Shown: positions 1 to 5,330 of the stretch, in pieces
Layout: every line of letters starts with the position of its first letter
How positions within the stretch are numbered: the first letter of the stretch is position 1
DNA from: an uncultured Eubacteriales bacterium
GTDB taxonomy: Bacteria > Bacillota > Clostridia > Oscillospirales > Acutalibacteraceae
NCBI GenBank assembly: GCA_900319255.1
Contig: ONNU01000368.1
Coordinates: forward strand, 1-5,330
Direction: 5' to 3'
Length of the DNA: 5,330 nt
Program-made: the position numbers and the translations under genes
The notes under the pieces: model-generated
What the model saw: only the letters and a program-made list of their open reading frames with translations
Databases searched by the model: none
What the model was told of the DNA's origin: nothing

Positions 1-32
1 ACCGGCGGCAGCGTCGCCGGTGTGCCGCCGGT
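1..32. repeat. GC-rich perfect inverted repeat at window edge
   Basis: ACCGGCGGCA at 1-10 is the exact reverse complement of TGCCGCCGGT at 23-32, with a 12-base spacer. The nonamer CGCCGGTGT also occurs twice in direct orientation (15-23 and 26-34). The arms start at the very first base, so the repeat may extend outside the window. No T-run follows on the + side, so it is not a convincing terminator in that direction. It could be a structural repeat, a binding site or the end of an element. Confidence 0.5.
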
Positions 33-385
33 GTCAAGATCGCGGGATAGGTCTGACAATGCGTTACTTTCGCACTCGCGTGTTATACTTGGATGGAATG
101 GGGAAACAAAAAATCCCCGAAGCCAGCTTCATATCAAAGCCTCAGAAATCCGTGAAACTCAACGGTAAAAATATATCAAGTTAATGTATTCATGCTTTTT
201 TTCATACATTATTCAGAATCATCAAATTCACCGAAAAGGTACATTTTCAGATTGAGCTTGACCCCTCAAAAGAAAAATACCAAATCTTAGCCGCTAAAGT
301 CCGGGCAACTGAGGGGGATAAGGAAAGGGAATTGCAAAAGGGGGGAAAACTCAAGGGGAAACTCCCTGTGGTTTCCACCTTTTGA
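2..385 (+). pseudogene. Possible decayed open frame, unrecognised
   Basis: Frame 2 is open from the left edge to TGA at 383-385, interrupted only by TAA at 182-184. The part from about 185 has no ATG, GTG or TTG that could start it. Yet residues encoded at 248-385 (starting QIELDPSKEKYQILAAKV) are rich in Lys and Glu with a plausible hydrophilic protein composition and many purine-first codons. This fits the tail of a gene broken by a stop codon, or a chance open frame. I do not recognise a family. The antisense frame at 247-483 is also open, which weakens the case. Confidence is low. Confidence 0.22.
99..130. repeat. Two adjoining small hairpins
   Basis: GGGGA at 100-104 pairs with TCCCC at 114-118 across an A-rich loop. 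Immediately after, GAAGC at 119-123 pairs with GCTTC at 126-130 around two bases. There is no T-tract after them on the + strand. On the - strand a run of six Ts lies inside the first hairpin, directly after the GAAGC/GCTTC stem and a GGGGA, so a weak leftward terminator is possible. No known RNA family is recognised. Confidence 0.3.
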
Positions 386-501
386 CCCACCAAAGCAGAA
401 ATACTAATGAAGCATAGCTCAGGGCATTGAAGCGGAACATCGGATTCTTTTTTATTCGCCAACAGCGTAGATGTCAGTTTCATAGATTCAGGTAATAAAA
501 A

Positions 502-530
502 TTCAGCCTCAGCGCCATATAAAGCATAAT
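502..530 (+). promoter_or_regulatory. Weak candidate promoter for the operon
   Basis: The best box I can find upstream of the first gene is CATAAT at 525-530 (five of six to TATAAT), with a poor TTCAGC at 502-507 seventeen bases upstream. TATAAA at 518-523 is an alternative -10 without a matching -35. The -10 lies at the edge of a small inverted repeat, GCAT-AATA-ATGC at 524-535. No strong promoter is visible, so the real start may use another site or sigma factor. Confidence 0.2.
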
Positions 531-584
531 AATGCGGGATAAATCAAAGAATACAACAAATACTAAATCGGGAGATGATTCAAG

Positions 585-1559
585 ATGAAAAAATATATTA
601 TTCTGTTCACCGTTACGGCGCTTGTGATCACAGCGATCCTTGCTGCCGGCAGTACCACAAATGCTGCTGTAAAAGCCGAATTGTACACAGTCATCTCCTC
701 TGACGGCGAAAACATTGTCAATGCTGCGGGAAGACTGCAGTATGCGGATTCAAGGAATGTCAAAAGCGATAATTATATGCTCATAGGCAGTCTGTATGTT
801 GCTGACGGAGATACGGTAAAGAAGGACGATCCGGTTATGACGGTATATACCATCCCGGATTCAGAAAAGCTGACCCGGACATTTCCCGAGCTTTCCGAAT
901 ATGTAAAGCTTATCACAAAAGCCGAGCTGACCGATGATATAATAGAGGAGATCAAAAAATATACTGTAGAAAAGATAATGCGCGCGCCTGCTGACGGAAT
1001 AGTGAATTCGATAAATTACACAGAAAACAGCATTGCCGCAAAGGGCAGCATACTGTTCAGGGTATCCGATAAAAAAGCGCGCTGTATCAAAGCCAATATC
1101 AACGAAAACTCCATCGAAAGTATAAAAAAGGATCAGCCCGTAAGCATCAGATTTTCAGCCATAAGCGGCAGACGCTTCAAAGGCACGGTATATAGTATAT
1201 CAAATGAAGCAAAGCAGACCGGCGTGCTGACAGGCAAAGAAACTGCGGTGGAGATCACGATAAAGCTTGAAGGTGAGGATAAGCGCCTGAAAATAGGATA
1301 CACAGCCGAATGTGAGATACAGACCTCCGTTGACAGGGATATAATAATAATCCCCTATGAATATATCCATTCAGACGAAAGCGGAGATTATGTATTAATT
1401 CTGAAAAAAGACCGGTCTGTAAAAAGGTATGTAAAGACGGGAAAGGAATATAAAAACGGAGTCAGCATAAAAAGCGGGCTTAAAGTCAATGATATTATCA
1501 TCAGACCCGATGATGATATAGCGGAAGGTCAGAAAATTCTTTCACAGAACGGTGGATAA
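585..1559 (+). CDS. MacA/HlyD-family membrane-fusion adaptor (efflux periplasmic adaptor subunit)
   Basis: The 324-residue product is a membrane-anchored extracellular adaptor for an ABC-type exporter. Residues 3-22 form an N-terminal membrane segment or signal peptide with no lipobox cysteine. The first half of a lipoyl-like domain (GSLYVADGDTVKKDDPV, 68-84) is followed by a short, partly helical insert (about 90-130). The second lipoyl half is 131-160 (APADGIVNSI). A beta-barrel domain (about 165-246) and a membrane-proximal domain (about 252-319, with the typical G.V.I.SGL..ND pattern at 292-303) complete it. The insert is far shorter than the long coiled-coil hairpin of Gram-negative MacA, as expected without a TolC partner. 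The ATG at 585 has GGGAG at 570-574, ten bases upstream. The stop lies one base before the preferred start of the permease gene, so the two proteins are likely made together. The substrate cannot be told from the sequence. Confidence 0.86.
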   Translation: MKKYIILFTVTALVITAILAAGSTTNAAVKAELYTVISSDGENIVNAAGRLQYADSRNVKSDNYMLIGSLYVADGDTVKKDDPVMTVYTIPDSEKLTRTFPELSEYVKLITKAELTDDIIEEIKKYTVEKIMRAPADGIVNSINYTENSIAAKGSILFRVSDKKARCIKANINENSIESIKKDQPVSIRFSAISGRRFKGTVYSISNEAKQTGVLTGKETAVEITIKLEGEDKRLKIGYTAECEIQTSVDRDIIIIPYEYIHSDESGDYVLILKKDRSVKRYVKTGKEYKNGVSIKSGLKVNDIIIRPDDDIAEGQKILSQNGG

Positions 1560-1560
1560 T

Positions 1561-2733
1561 ATGATCGAATTATATTTTAAATCTGTCAAAGGAATATTTA
1601 TGAACAGGGGAAGGGCATTTCTGACATTATTCAGCATAGCGATAGGAGTCTGCGCAGTTATCATAACATCAAATATAGCCGGCATGGGAAATACCGCCCT
1701 GAACGGCGAGCTTGAAGGGCTTGGCATCAGCGGTCTTGCGATAAGCACCAATTCCCAGTCATCGCCGCTGACGGAAAGAGAGCTTTCCGAGATACGCTCC
1801 ATCTCAAACGTCAGCGCTGCCGTTCCCATAATGATGAAAACCTCAGAGGTTTTCACAGACAGCGATAATAATACGATCTGTATGTGGGGACTTGACAGCG
1901 ATGCATACAAGAGCATATCCCTGCGTCTTGTGAGCGGAAGATTTTTCAAAACATCCGATATCCTGTCAAATTCAAGGGTATGCATAATTGATGAAAAAAT
2001 GGCAGAAAAAAACCACATGAGAGTGGGGAAGGAGCTTGACCTCCAGATAGGCGAGGCATCGGAACGATTCAGGATCATCGGCATCATAAGAACCGGAAGC
2101 GGCATTATCCAGAGCGTAATGGGCAGTTATATTCCTGATTTTGTATATCTTCCCTACAGCACGGTGCAGGAGGGCTTTTCTGATAAGAATTTCACCCAGA
2201 TAATAGTAAAGCTGCGGGATGAGAATAACAGGAAGCAGCAGGGAGAAAAAATAGTTTCAATTATCGGACAAAACGGCGGCGGCAGGGATGGCTATATAGT
2301 AAACGACCTGACCGGGCAAAAGGACAGCATAGATAATATTATTCTGATATTTTCCCTTGTACTGTCTGCGGTAGGCGGCATATCAATGCTTGTTGCAGGT
2401 ATCAATACAATGAATATCATGCTGGTAACGGTCAAGGAAAGAACAAGGGAAATAGGCATCAAGCGTTCTCTCGGGGCAGATACTGTCTCCATCGTTACAG
2501 AATATCTGATGATCTCGGCATTTATCAGCCTTATGGGATGCATCACGGGAATTGCTGCGGGATATGCGGTATCCTTCGGAATATCGTTTCTTTTCGGATT
2601 GACACTTGATGTCAATATTGGTATAATAGCTATAATTATTGGGGTAACTGTATTCTTCGGCACAGTTTTCGGGATCTATCCGGCTGTAAAGGCGGCGAGG
2701 CTTGATCCTGTTGATGCGCTGAGATATTATTGA
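1561..2733 (+). CDS. MacB/FtsX-type ABC transporter permease
   Basis: The product (390 residues from ATG 1561) is the membrane subunit of a MacB-like ABC exporter. One membrane segment (about 18-40) follows a short amphipathic start. Residues ~41-255 form the large extracellular MacB periplasmic core domain. Three more segments (about 258-284, 312-345 and 354-374) form the FtsX domain. Family signatures are the loop VKERTREIGIKRSLGA (291-306), which contacts the ATPase, and the C-terminal YPAVKAARLDPVDALRYY (373-390). There is no nucleotide-binding domain, so an ATPase must come from elsewhere, and none is encoded in this window. A GTG at 1552 would add three residues and overlap the upstream gene by eight bases. 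ATG 1561 is preferred because GGTGG at 1551-1555 lies five bases before it and the MIELYFKSVKGI start fits the family. Confidence 0.92.
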   Translation: MIELYFKSVKGIFMNRGRAFLTLFSIAIGVCAVIITSNIAGMGNTALNGELEGLGISGLAISTNSQSSPLTERELSEIRSISNVSAAVPIMMKTSEVFTDSDNNTICMWGLDSDAYKSISLRLVSGRFFKTSDILSNSRVCIIDEKMAEKNHMRVGKELDLQIGEASERFRIIGIIRTGSGIIQSVMGSYIPDFVYLPYSTVQEGFSDKNFTQIIVKLRDENNRKQQGEKIVSIIGQNGGGRDGYIVNDLTGQKDSIDNIILIFSLVLSAVGGISMLVAGINTMNIMLVTVKERTREIGIKRSLGADTVSIVTEYLMISAFISLMGCITGIAAGYAVSFGISFLFGLTLDVNIGIIAIIIGVTVFFGTVFGIYPAVKAARLDPVDALRYY

Positions 2734-3495
2734 ATGGAAGTGATCTGTACGGAGCGATTTCTGCAAAGAGCAAACATACCTGAAAACAATGTTTCACTTG
2801 CGGCAGTGTCCGATCAGATACCGGAGCTGATATGCGAGCTTGTAAACAATTATCATATCAGGGTGATAACACCGGCGCCCCTGACCGCAGTGAACGGGGC
2901 AGAGAGATATCATGCGGATATGTCCGTCTGTCACGCAGGAGACAGGCTTTTCTATATTGATAAGGACAACCGTGATCTCAGCTCAAAGCTCACATCCTCC
3001 GGCGCAGCAGTGATACCTGTTGACGGCATCACAGCTCCTGCGCCGAAGCTCAATGTATGCTTTCTCGGGGACAAGCTGATCTGCTGCCGTAAAACCGCAT
3101 CAGAGGAGCTTTTATCCTGCTGCGCCGGGAAAAATATCTCCATTATCCACACCAACCAGAAATACGCAAAATGCTCTGCCGCAGTTGTATCGGAAAACGC
3201 AGTGATAACCTCTGACGAATCAATTTACAGAGCCTGCAAAAAGAATAATATCGACGTATTGAAAACGGTGAACGAGGGCATAAGGCTGCGGGGCTACGAT
3301 CATGGCTTTATCGGAGGCTGCTGCGGTCTGATAGCGCGGGATATCCTTGCTTTTTCAGGAAATATCGAGGCTCATAAAAACTATGCGGAGATAAAAGCCT
3401 TTGCTTCGGATCACGGAGTATCCATAGCTTCGCTTGGAAGCTTTGATCTGTATGATATCGGCGGAATACTGCCGCTGATGGAAAGGACCGTTTGA
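2734..3495 (+). CDS. Cys-rich protein, probably DUF6873 / GME (pentein) fold family
   Basis: The 253-residue product is soluble, without a signal peptide or membrane segment. I read it as the DUF6873 family, annotated as having the guanidine-modifying-enzyme (pentein) fold. This rests on remembered motifs: HADM (60-63), YAKCS (144-148), ITSDESI (158-164), GYDHGFIGGCCG (187-198), a histidine at 214 after SGNIEA, and the C-terminal LYDIGGILPLME (239-250). In other pentein enzymes a Cys, a His and acidic residues attack guanidino substrates. Whether C196 or C197 with H60 or H214 do so here is not known, and no reaction is assigned to the family. It has 12 cysteines, including three CC or near-CC pairs. 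Its ATG directly abuts the permease stop and there is no good Shine-Dalgarno, which implies translational coupling. Its link to the transporter may be functional or only positional. Confidence 0.68.
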   Translation: MEVICTERFLQRANIPENNVSLAAVSDQIPELICELVNNYHIRVITPAPLTAVNGAERYHADMSVCHAGDRLFYIDKDNRDLSSKLTSSGAAVIPVDGITAPAPKLNVCFLGDKLICCRKTASEELLSCCAGKNISIIHTNQKYAKCSAAVVSENAVITSDESIYRACKKNNIDVLKTVNEGIRLRGYDHGFIGGCCGLIARDILAFSGNIEAHKNYAEIKAFASDHGVSIASLGSFDLYDIGGILPLMERTV

Positions 3496-3498
3496 TAT

Positions 3499-4341
3499 AT
3501 GAAATATTTAGCCGTACTGATTTCAGTTATTCTGATGATAACCGCCGGCAGCCTGACCGTATCGGCAGCAGGCAGCACAGTGGATATGACCCTTGAAGCT
3601 CAGCAGCAGGTAAAGCCCGGAAAAAGCTTCAATGTAAATGTCAGCCTCAGGGATAACAGCGGACTTGGCGCTGTACGCTTCAAGCTTTATTATAATAACA
3701 GGCTCACCCTCAAAAATGCTGCCATTGAAAACAAGAATACAAATGAATTTCTGAAATACAATGACGCAGGGGCATATGTCTATGTAATATACGCTGTGAA
3801 AAATGTCAGAACTGCCGAAAGCAGCATTCGTTTCAGATTTGAACAGGACACAGAGGAAGAAACGGATTTTTCTTTCAGAACAGAATTTATTGATGCAGTC
3901 AATGCCGGAAAGAGCGCCTGTAATTGCAGCTCCGGCGGTGAAGTGATCGTTTCAGCGCTCAGCGAATTATCCGAAACCGCGCAGCCCGATGACCGCGCCT
4001 CCGGCTCCTCGCGCAGCTCTGAAAGAAGCAGGAGCTCATCCGAAAAGCAAAGCTCATCAAAAACCAGCCGCTCACGCTCCGGAAGCTCCTCCTCATCCTC
4101 AGGCTCCAAAAAGACATCCTCCACTGCGCAGGATAAAGGGATCGAAAGCCTGTCCCAGTCCTCAGCAAAGCAGACTTCAGAGAACACCCCTGTACATAAA
4201 TTCGATTATGAAAAATACAATGACGAATTATCCGATAATTCCATGCTGTATTACACGATAGGCATTATCATTATTCTTGTGGTTGTAATAATAGCCGCAG
4301 CAAGCTTTGCAAGAAAGCTGAGAAAAAAGCATCCCGACTAA
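3499..4341 (+). CDS. Membrane-anchored surface protein with cohesin-like domain and Ser-rich stalk
   Basis: The 280-residue product has a signal peptide (1-24, cleavage near VSAA-G). A beta-sandwich domain of about 125 residues (27-153) resembles cohesins: VKPGKSFNVNVSLRDNSGLG (38-57), then VRFKLYYNNRLTL, matches the usual start of cohesin strands, where a conserved glycine is followed by an F..YD-like strand. A serine-, arginine- and lysine-rich low-complexity stalk follows (about 160-230). The protein ends with one membrane helix (250-269) and a basic tail RKLRKKHPD. It should sit outside the membrane, held by its C-terminus. Cohesins bind dockerins, but this fold also serves other roles, and the pair C141/C143 is unusual for a cohesin. 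It starts three bases after the previous stop, with AAAGGA at 3482-3487 eleven bases upstream. It is the last gene before the hairpin at 4342-4390. Alternative: a general carbohydrate-binding-like sandwich domain. Confidence 0.65.
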   Translation: MKYLAVLISVILMITAGSLTVSAAGSTVDMTLEAQQQVKPGKSFNVNVSLRDNSGLGAVRFKLYYNNRLTLKNAAIENKNTNEFLKYNDAGAYVYVIYAVKNVRTAESSIRFRFEQDTEEETDFSFRTEFIDAVNAGKSACNCSSGGEVIVSALSELSETAQPDDRASGSSRSSERSRSSSEKQSSSKTSRSRSGSSSSSSGSKKTSSTAQDKGIESLSQSSAKQTSENTPVHKFDYEKYNDELSDNSMLYYTIGIIIILVVVIIAAASFARKLRKKHPD

Positions 4342-4390
4342 AAAAATATCCCCATAGGTCAGAACAGATCTGAGCTACGGGGGTATTATT
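4342..4390. terminator. Bidirectional intrinsic terminator between convergent genes
   Basis: A long hairpin lies just after the + strand stop at 4339-4341 and before the - strand stop at 4411-4413. TCAGA (4359-4363) pairs with TCTGA (4369-4373) around a five-base loop. GAT/ATC-type pairs and CCCC (4350-4353) with GGGG (4379-4382) extend it, then a U.G pair and A-T pairs out to 4342/4390, with only three mismatches. Read leftwards it is followed by a run of seven Us, a strong terminator for the phosphoribosyltransferase gene. Read rightwards it is followed by UAUUAUUGCAUUUU, a weaker tail. Confidence 0.85.
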
Positions 4391-4410
4391 GCATTTTGAG
4401 CCTGCTGCTA

Positions 4411-5046
4411 TCAGAGCTTTGAATAACCGAAGCTGTTAACGATAGCCTCAAGCTTTTCGCCATCCTGACACATAGGGCATTTGTGGGGCTTGAAGCTCTG
4501 ATAATCTCCCAGGTCGTTAGGATCGAAAACGCTGTAAACCGGTACGCCGTCACATTCGCTGACGGTAGCGAATATTGCAGCAGAGCCGACAACACTTCCG
4601 CCGTAGTAATTGACCGCATCAATAGCTGAAAGAACGCTTTTTCCGGTTGTGACAGACGCAGAGAGCACCAGAACGTGCTTCTGATTCAGCATATGAAGGA
4701 CATTATCACGGAACATAAGCTGACCGCCGGTTATGAACTCAGGCGAAAGAACATAGATAGTCCTGTGGGCATTCATATTCACATATTCATCCTTCGTGAG
4801 AAAATCAGCGATACAGGTTCCGATAACCTCCATACCGTCCATACAGAGGATGGTGTCGATGATAGTATTATTCTGATAATAGGTTGCCAGCTCCTGAGCG
4901 ACAGCCTTAGCCTCAGAAAGTCTCATTTTCTGAGTAGTAACATCAATAAAGTAATTAGTATGGCTGTGCATAGTTGCGAAATGCCCCTTCTGCACTCTGA
5001 GAAAAACGTCTTTGTTTTTAGTTCTGATTTTAAATTCCTTAGCCAT
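4411..5046 (-). CDS. Orotate phosphoribosyltransferase-like protein (type I PRTase fold)
   Basis: The 211-residue product belongs to the type I phosphoribosyltransferase fold, which transfers ribose-5-phosphate from PRPP to a base. The PRPP-loop region is HVLVLSASVTTGKS (124-137): the TTGKS phosphate loop and the hydrophobic strand are intact, but the acidic pair that normally precedes it (as in VDDVITTG) is S129-A130. A second core strand with a substrate-side loop is IDTILCMDGMEVIG (63-76). The C-terminus carries KCPMC (189-193), a CxxC able to bind metal, and ends with the tail EAIVNSFGYSKL. From memory, clostridial homologues share the altered loop and this tail, so it seems an established subfamily rather than a decaying gene. 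True orotate activity is uncertain, and no other pyrimidine gene is nearby. A longer frame upstream to 5118 is rejected because AAAGGAGG at 5054-5061 sits seven bases before ATG 5046. Confidence 0.85.
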   Translation of the reverse strand: MAKEFKIRTKNKDVFLRVQKGHFATMHSHTNYFIDVTTQKMRLSEAKAVAQELATYYQNNTIIDTILCMDGMEVIGTCIADFLTKDEYVNMNAHRTIYVLSPEFITGGQLMFRDNVLHMLNQKHVLVLSASVTTGKSVLSAIDAVNYYGGSVVGSAAIFATVSECDGVPVYSVFDPNDLGDYQSFKPHKCPMCQDGEKLEAIVNSFGYSKL

Positions 5047-5053
5047 GATTCTG

Positions 5054-5061
5054 CCTCCTTT
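5054..5061 (-). promoter_or_regulatory. Strong ribosome binding site fixing the PRTase start
   Basis: On the - strand the octamer AAAGGAGG lies seven bases before the ATG at 5046. It settles the start of the phosphoribosyltransferase against the longer in-frame extension to a TTG at 5118, which would overlap the -10 box region and has no ribosome binding site. Confidence 0.9.
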
Positions 5062-5119
5062 AGTATCAGACAGGAAACGCCGTAAAGCTGCGAATATTCC
5101 GCATAAGGTTGAGAACAAT

Positions 5120-5149
5120 ATTATACAGCGGTACAGAAAAAATATTCAG
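5120..5149 (-). promoter_or_regulatory. Probable promoter of the PRTase gene
   Basis: A perfect TATAAT occurs on the - strand at 5120-5125, with CTGAAT at 5144-5149 eighteen bases upstream (TGA core kept, three of six to consensus). Transcription would start near 5113 and give a leader of about 65 bases before the ATG at 5046. The -35 is weak, which would allow control by an activator. Confidence 0.55.
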
Positions 5150-5166
5150 CAGGCGCATCCGGGTCA

Positions 5167-5192
5167 CAACGGGCGTTGAGCATTTAATGCTC
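5167..5192. promoter_or_regulatory. Two adjoining palindromes upstream of the PRTase promoter
   Basis: GAGCATT-T-AATGCTC at 5178-5192 is a perfect 7+7 inverted repeat with one central base. It shares a base with CAACG-GG-CGTTG at 5167-5178. The pair lies just upstream of the -35 at 5144-5149, where an activator or repressor dimer would bind. It is also downstream of the second promoter-like pair at 5251-5279, so it could instead fold in a longer transcript. No regulator family is recognised from the motif. Confidence 0.35.
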
Positions 5193-5250
5193 TATGCAAA
5201 TTCATCAATACTCCGAACCGTCAGACCTTATCGTCAATAAATATATACAT

Positions 5251-5279
5251 ATTTTACAACATATCACCTAAAAAATCAA
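5251..5279 (-). promoter_or_regulatory. Second candidate promoter, leftward
   Basis: On the - strand TTGATT (5274-5279) and TAAAAT (5251-5256) are separated by exactly 17 bases. They match four and five of six consensus positions. A transcript from here would run through the palindromes at 5167-5192 and the proximal promoter into the phosphoribosyltransferase gene with a leader of about 200 bases. The stretch is very AT-rich, so a chance match is possible. Confidence 0.38.
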
Positions 5280-5285
5280 GTCTGT

Positions 5286-5330
5286 AGTTGACAGATTATA
5301 GTTAATAGTTAATAGTTTATAGTTGTTAGT
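5286..5330. repeat. Degenerate heptamer tandem repeat at the right edge
   Basis: From 5286 the sequence reads as consecutive seven-base units all beginning with AG: AGTTGAC, AGATTAT, AGTTAAT, AGTTAAT, AGTTTAT, AGTTGTT, then AGT at the window end. Two neighbouring units (5300-5306 and 5307-5313) are identical and the others differ by one to three bases. The array continues beyond the window. Seven is not a multiple of three and no coding frame covers it. Similar short heptameric arrays occur between genes in other bacteria, notably cyanobacteria, but their role is not clear. Confidence 0.65.

Larger units (their letters stand above)
1..584. other. Gene-poor region upstream of the operon
   Basis: No intact gene with a start codon and ribosome binding site is visible on either strand. 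The first ~80 bases are clearly richer in GC than the rest. The stretch holds a 10-bp inverted repeat at 1-32, two adjoining small hairpins at 99-130, a possible decayed reading frame up to 385, and a loose inverted repeat (183-189 with 204-210) around a seven-T run at 196-202. Bases 386-584 are AT-rich and hold only the leader of the downstream operon. Frame 1 is also open from the left edge to a TAA at 166-168, but its composition is not protein-like enough to call a gene end. Confidence 0.6.

Noticed and set aside
53..89. CTGACA and an extended TGTTATACT as a promoter on the + strand
   Set aside because: The boxes are 25 bases apart, and no gene follows closely.
247..483. 78-codon open frame on the - strand
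   Set aside because: It has no ribosome binding site, a Ser/Leu/Phe-rich composition typical of an antisense frame, and it overlaps a more protein-like + strand frame. I do not recognise a family.
1542..2105. 187-codon - strand frame opposite the permease gene
   Set aside because: The permease has clear family motifs across this stretch. The antisense frame has none.
3780..4187. 135-codon - strand frame opposite the surface-protein gene
   Set aside because: It is produced by the low-complexity serine codons of the stalk read in reverse, giving Glu/Leu-rich runs. It has no ribosome binding site and lies inside a well-supported gene.
3989..4261. 90-codon + strand frame rich in Pro and Ala
   Set aside because: It is a frame-shifted reading of the serine-rich stalk region, without a start signal of its own.
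4675..5085. 136-codon + strand frame opposite the phosphoribosyltransferase
   Set aside because: It is antisense to a gene with a strong ribosome binding site and recognisable motifs, and has no ribosome binding site of its own.
5066..5104. 12-codon leader frame (MRNIRSFTAFPV) on the - strand, in the phosphoribosyltransferase leader
   Set aside because: It has no Shine-Dalgarno before its ATG and no codon run suggesting attenuation. A frame this short is expected by chance.
5288..5318. Perfect TTGACA at 5288-5293 as a rightward promoter
   Set aside because: No acceptable -10 lies at 16-19 bases spacing, and the hexamer falls within the heptamer array.

Overview
The window looks like chromosomal DNA of an anaerobic Gram-positive Clostridia, most likely a Ruminococcus or close relative in the Oscillospiraceae. 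The basis is moderate GC with AT-rich spacers, a strong AAAGGAGG ribosome binding site, a MacA/HlyD adaptor with a very short hairpin (no outer membrane to span), a cohesin-like surface protein, and a phosphoribosyltransferase of a type I associate with Clostridia. The assignment is an inference from sequence character, not from a database search.

Bases 1-584 hold no convincing intact gene. The first ~80 bases are unusually GC-rich and contain a 10-bp perfect inverted repeat. Frame 2 on the + strand is open from the window edge to 385 apart from one TAA at 182-184, and its second half reads like a lysine- and glutamate-rich protein. This may be a decayed gene or part of an old mobile element, but I do not recognise it.

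Bases 585-4341 are a tight four-gene operon on the + strand: (1) a MacA/HlyD-type membrane-fusion adaptor; (2) a MacB/FtsX-type ABC permease with four membrane segments; (3) a cysteine-rich protein that I read as the DUF6873 / guanidine-modifying-enzyme (GME, pentein) fold family; (4) a secreted, C-terminally membrane-anchored protein with a cohesin-like domain and a long serine-rich stalk. Gene junctions are 1, 0 and 3 bases, so the four are almost certainly co-transcribed and translationally coupled. Adaptor and permease should form an export or mechanotransmission complex, but the ATPase it needs is not in the window. The roles of genes 3 and 4 in it are unknown.

A long hairpin at 4342-4390 ends this operon and also the convergent gene on the - strand (4411-5046). 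That gene encodes a 211-residue orotate-phosphoribosyltransferase-like protein whose PRPP loop lacks the usual acidic pair and which has a C-terminal CxxC. Upstream of it are a perfect TATAAT promoter box, a 15-bp palindrome, a second promoter-like pair, and a run of AG-initial heptamers that reaches the right edge of the window.

No tRNA, rRNA, CRISPR array or intact insertion sequence was seen.
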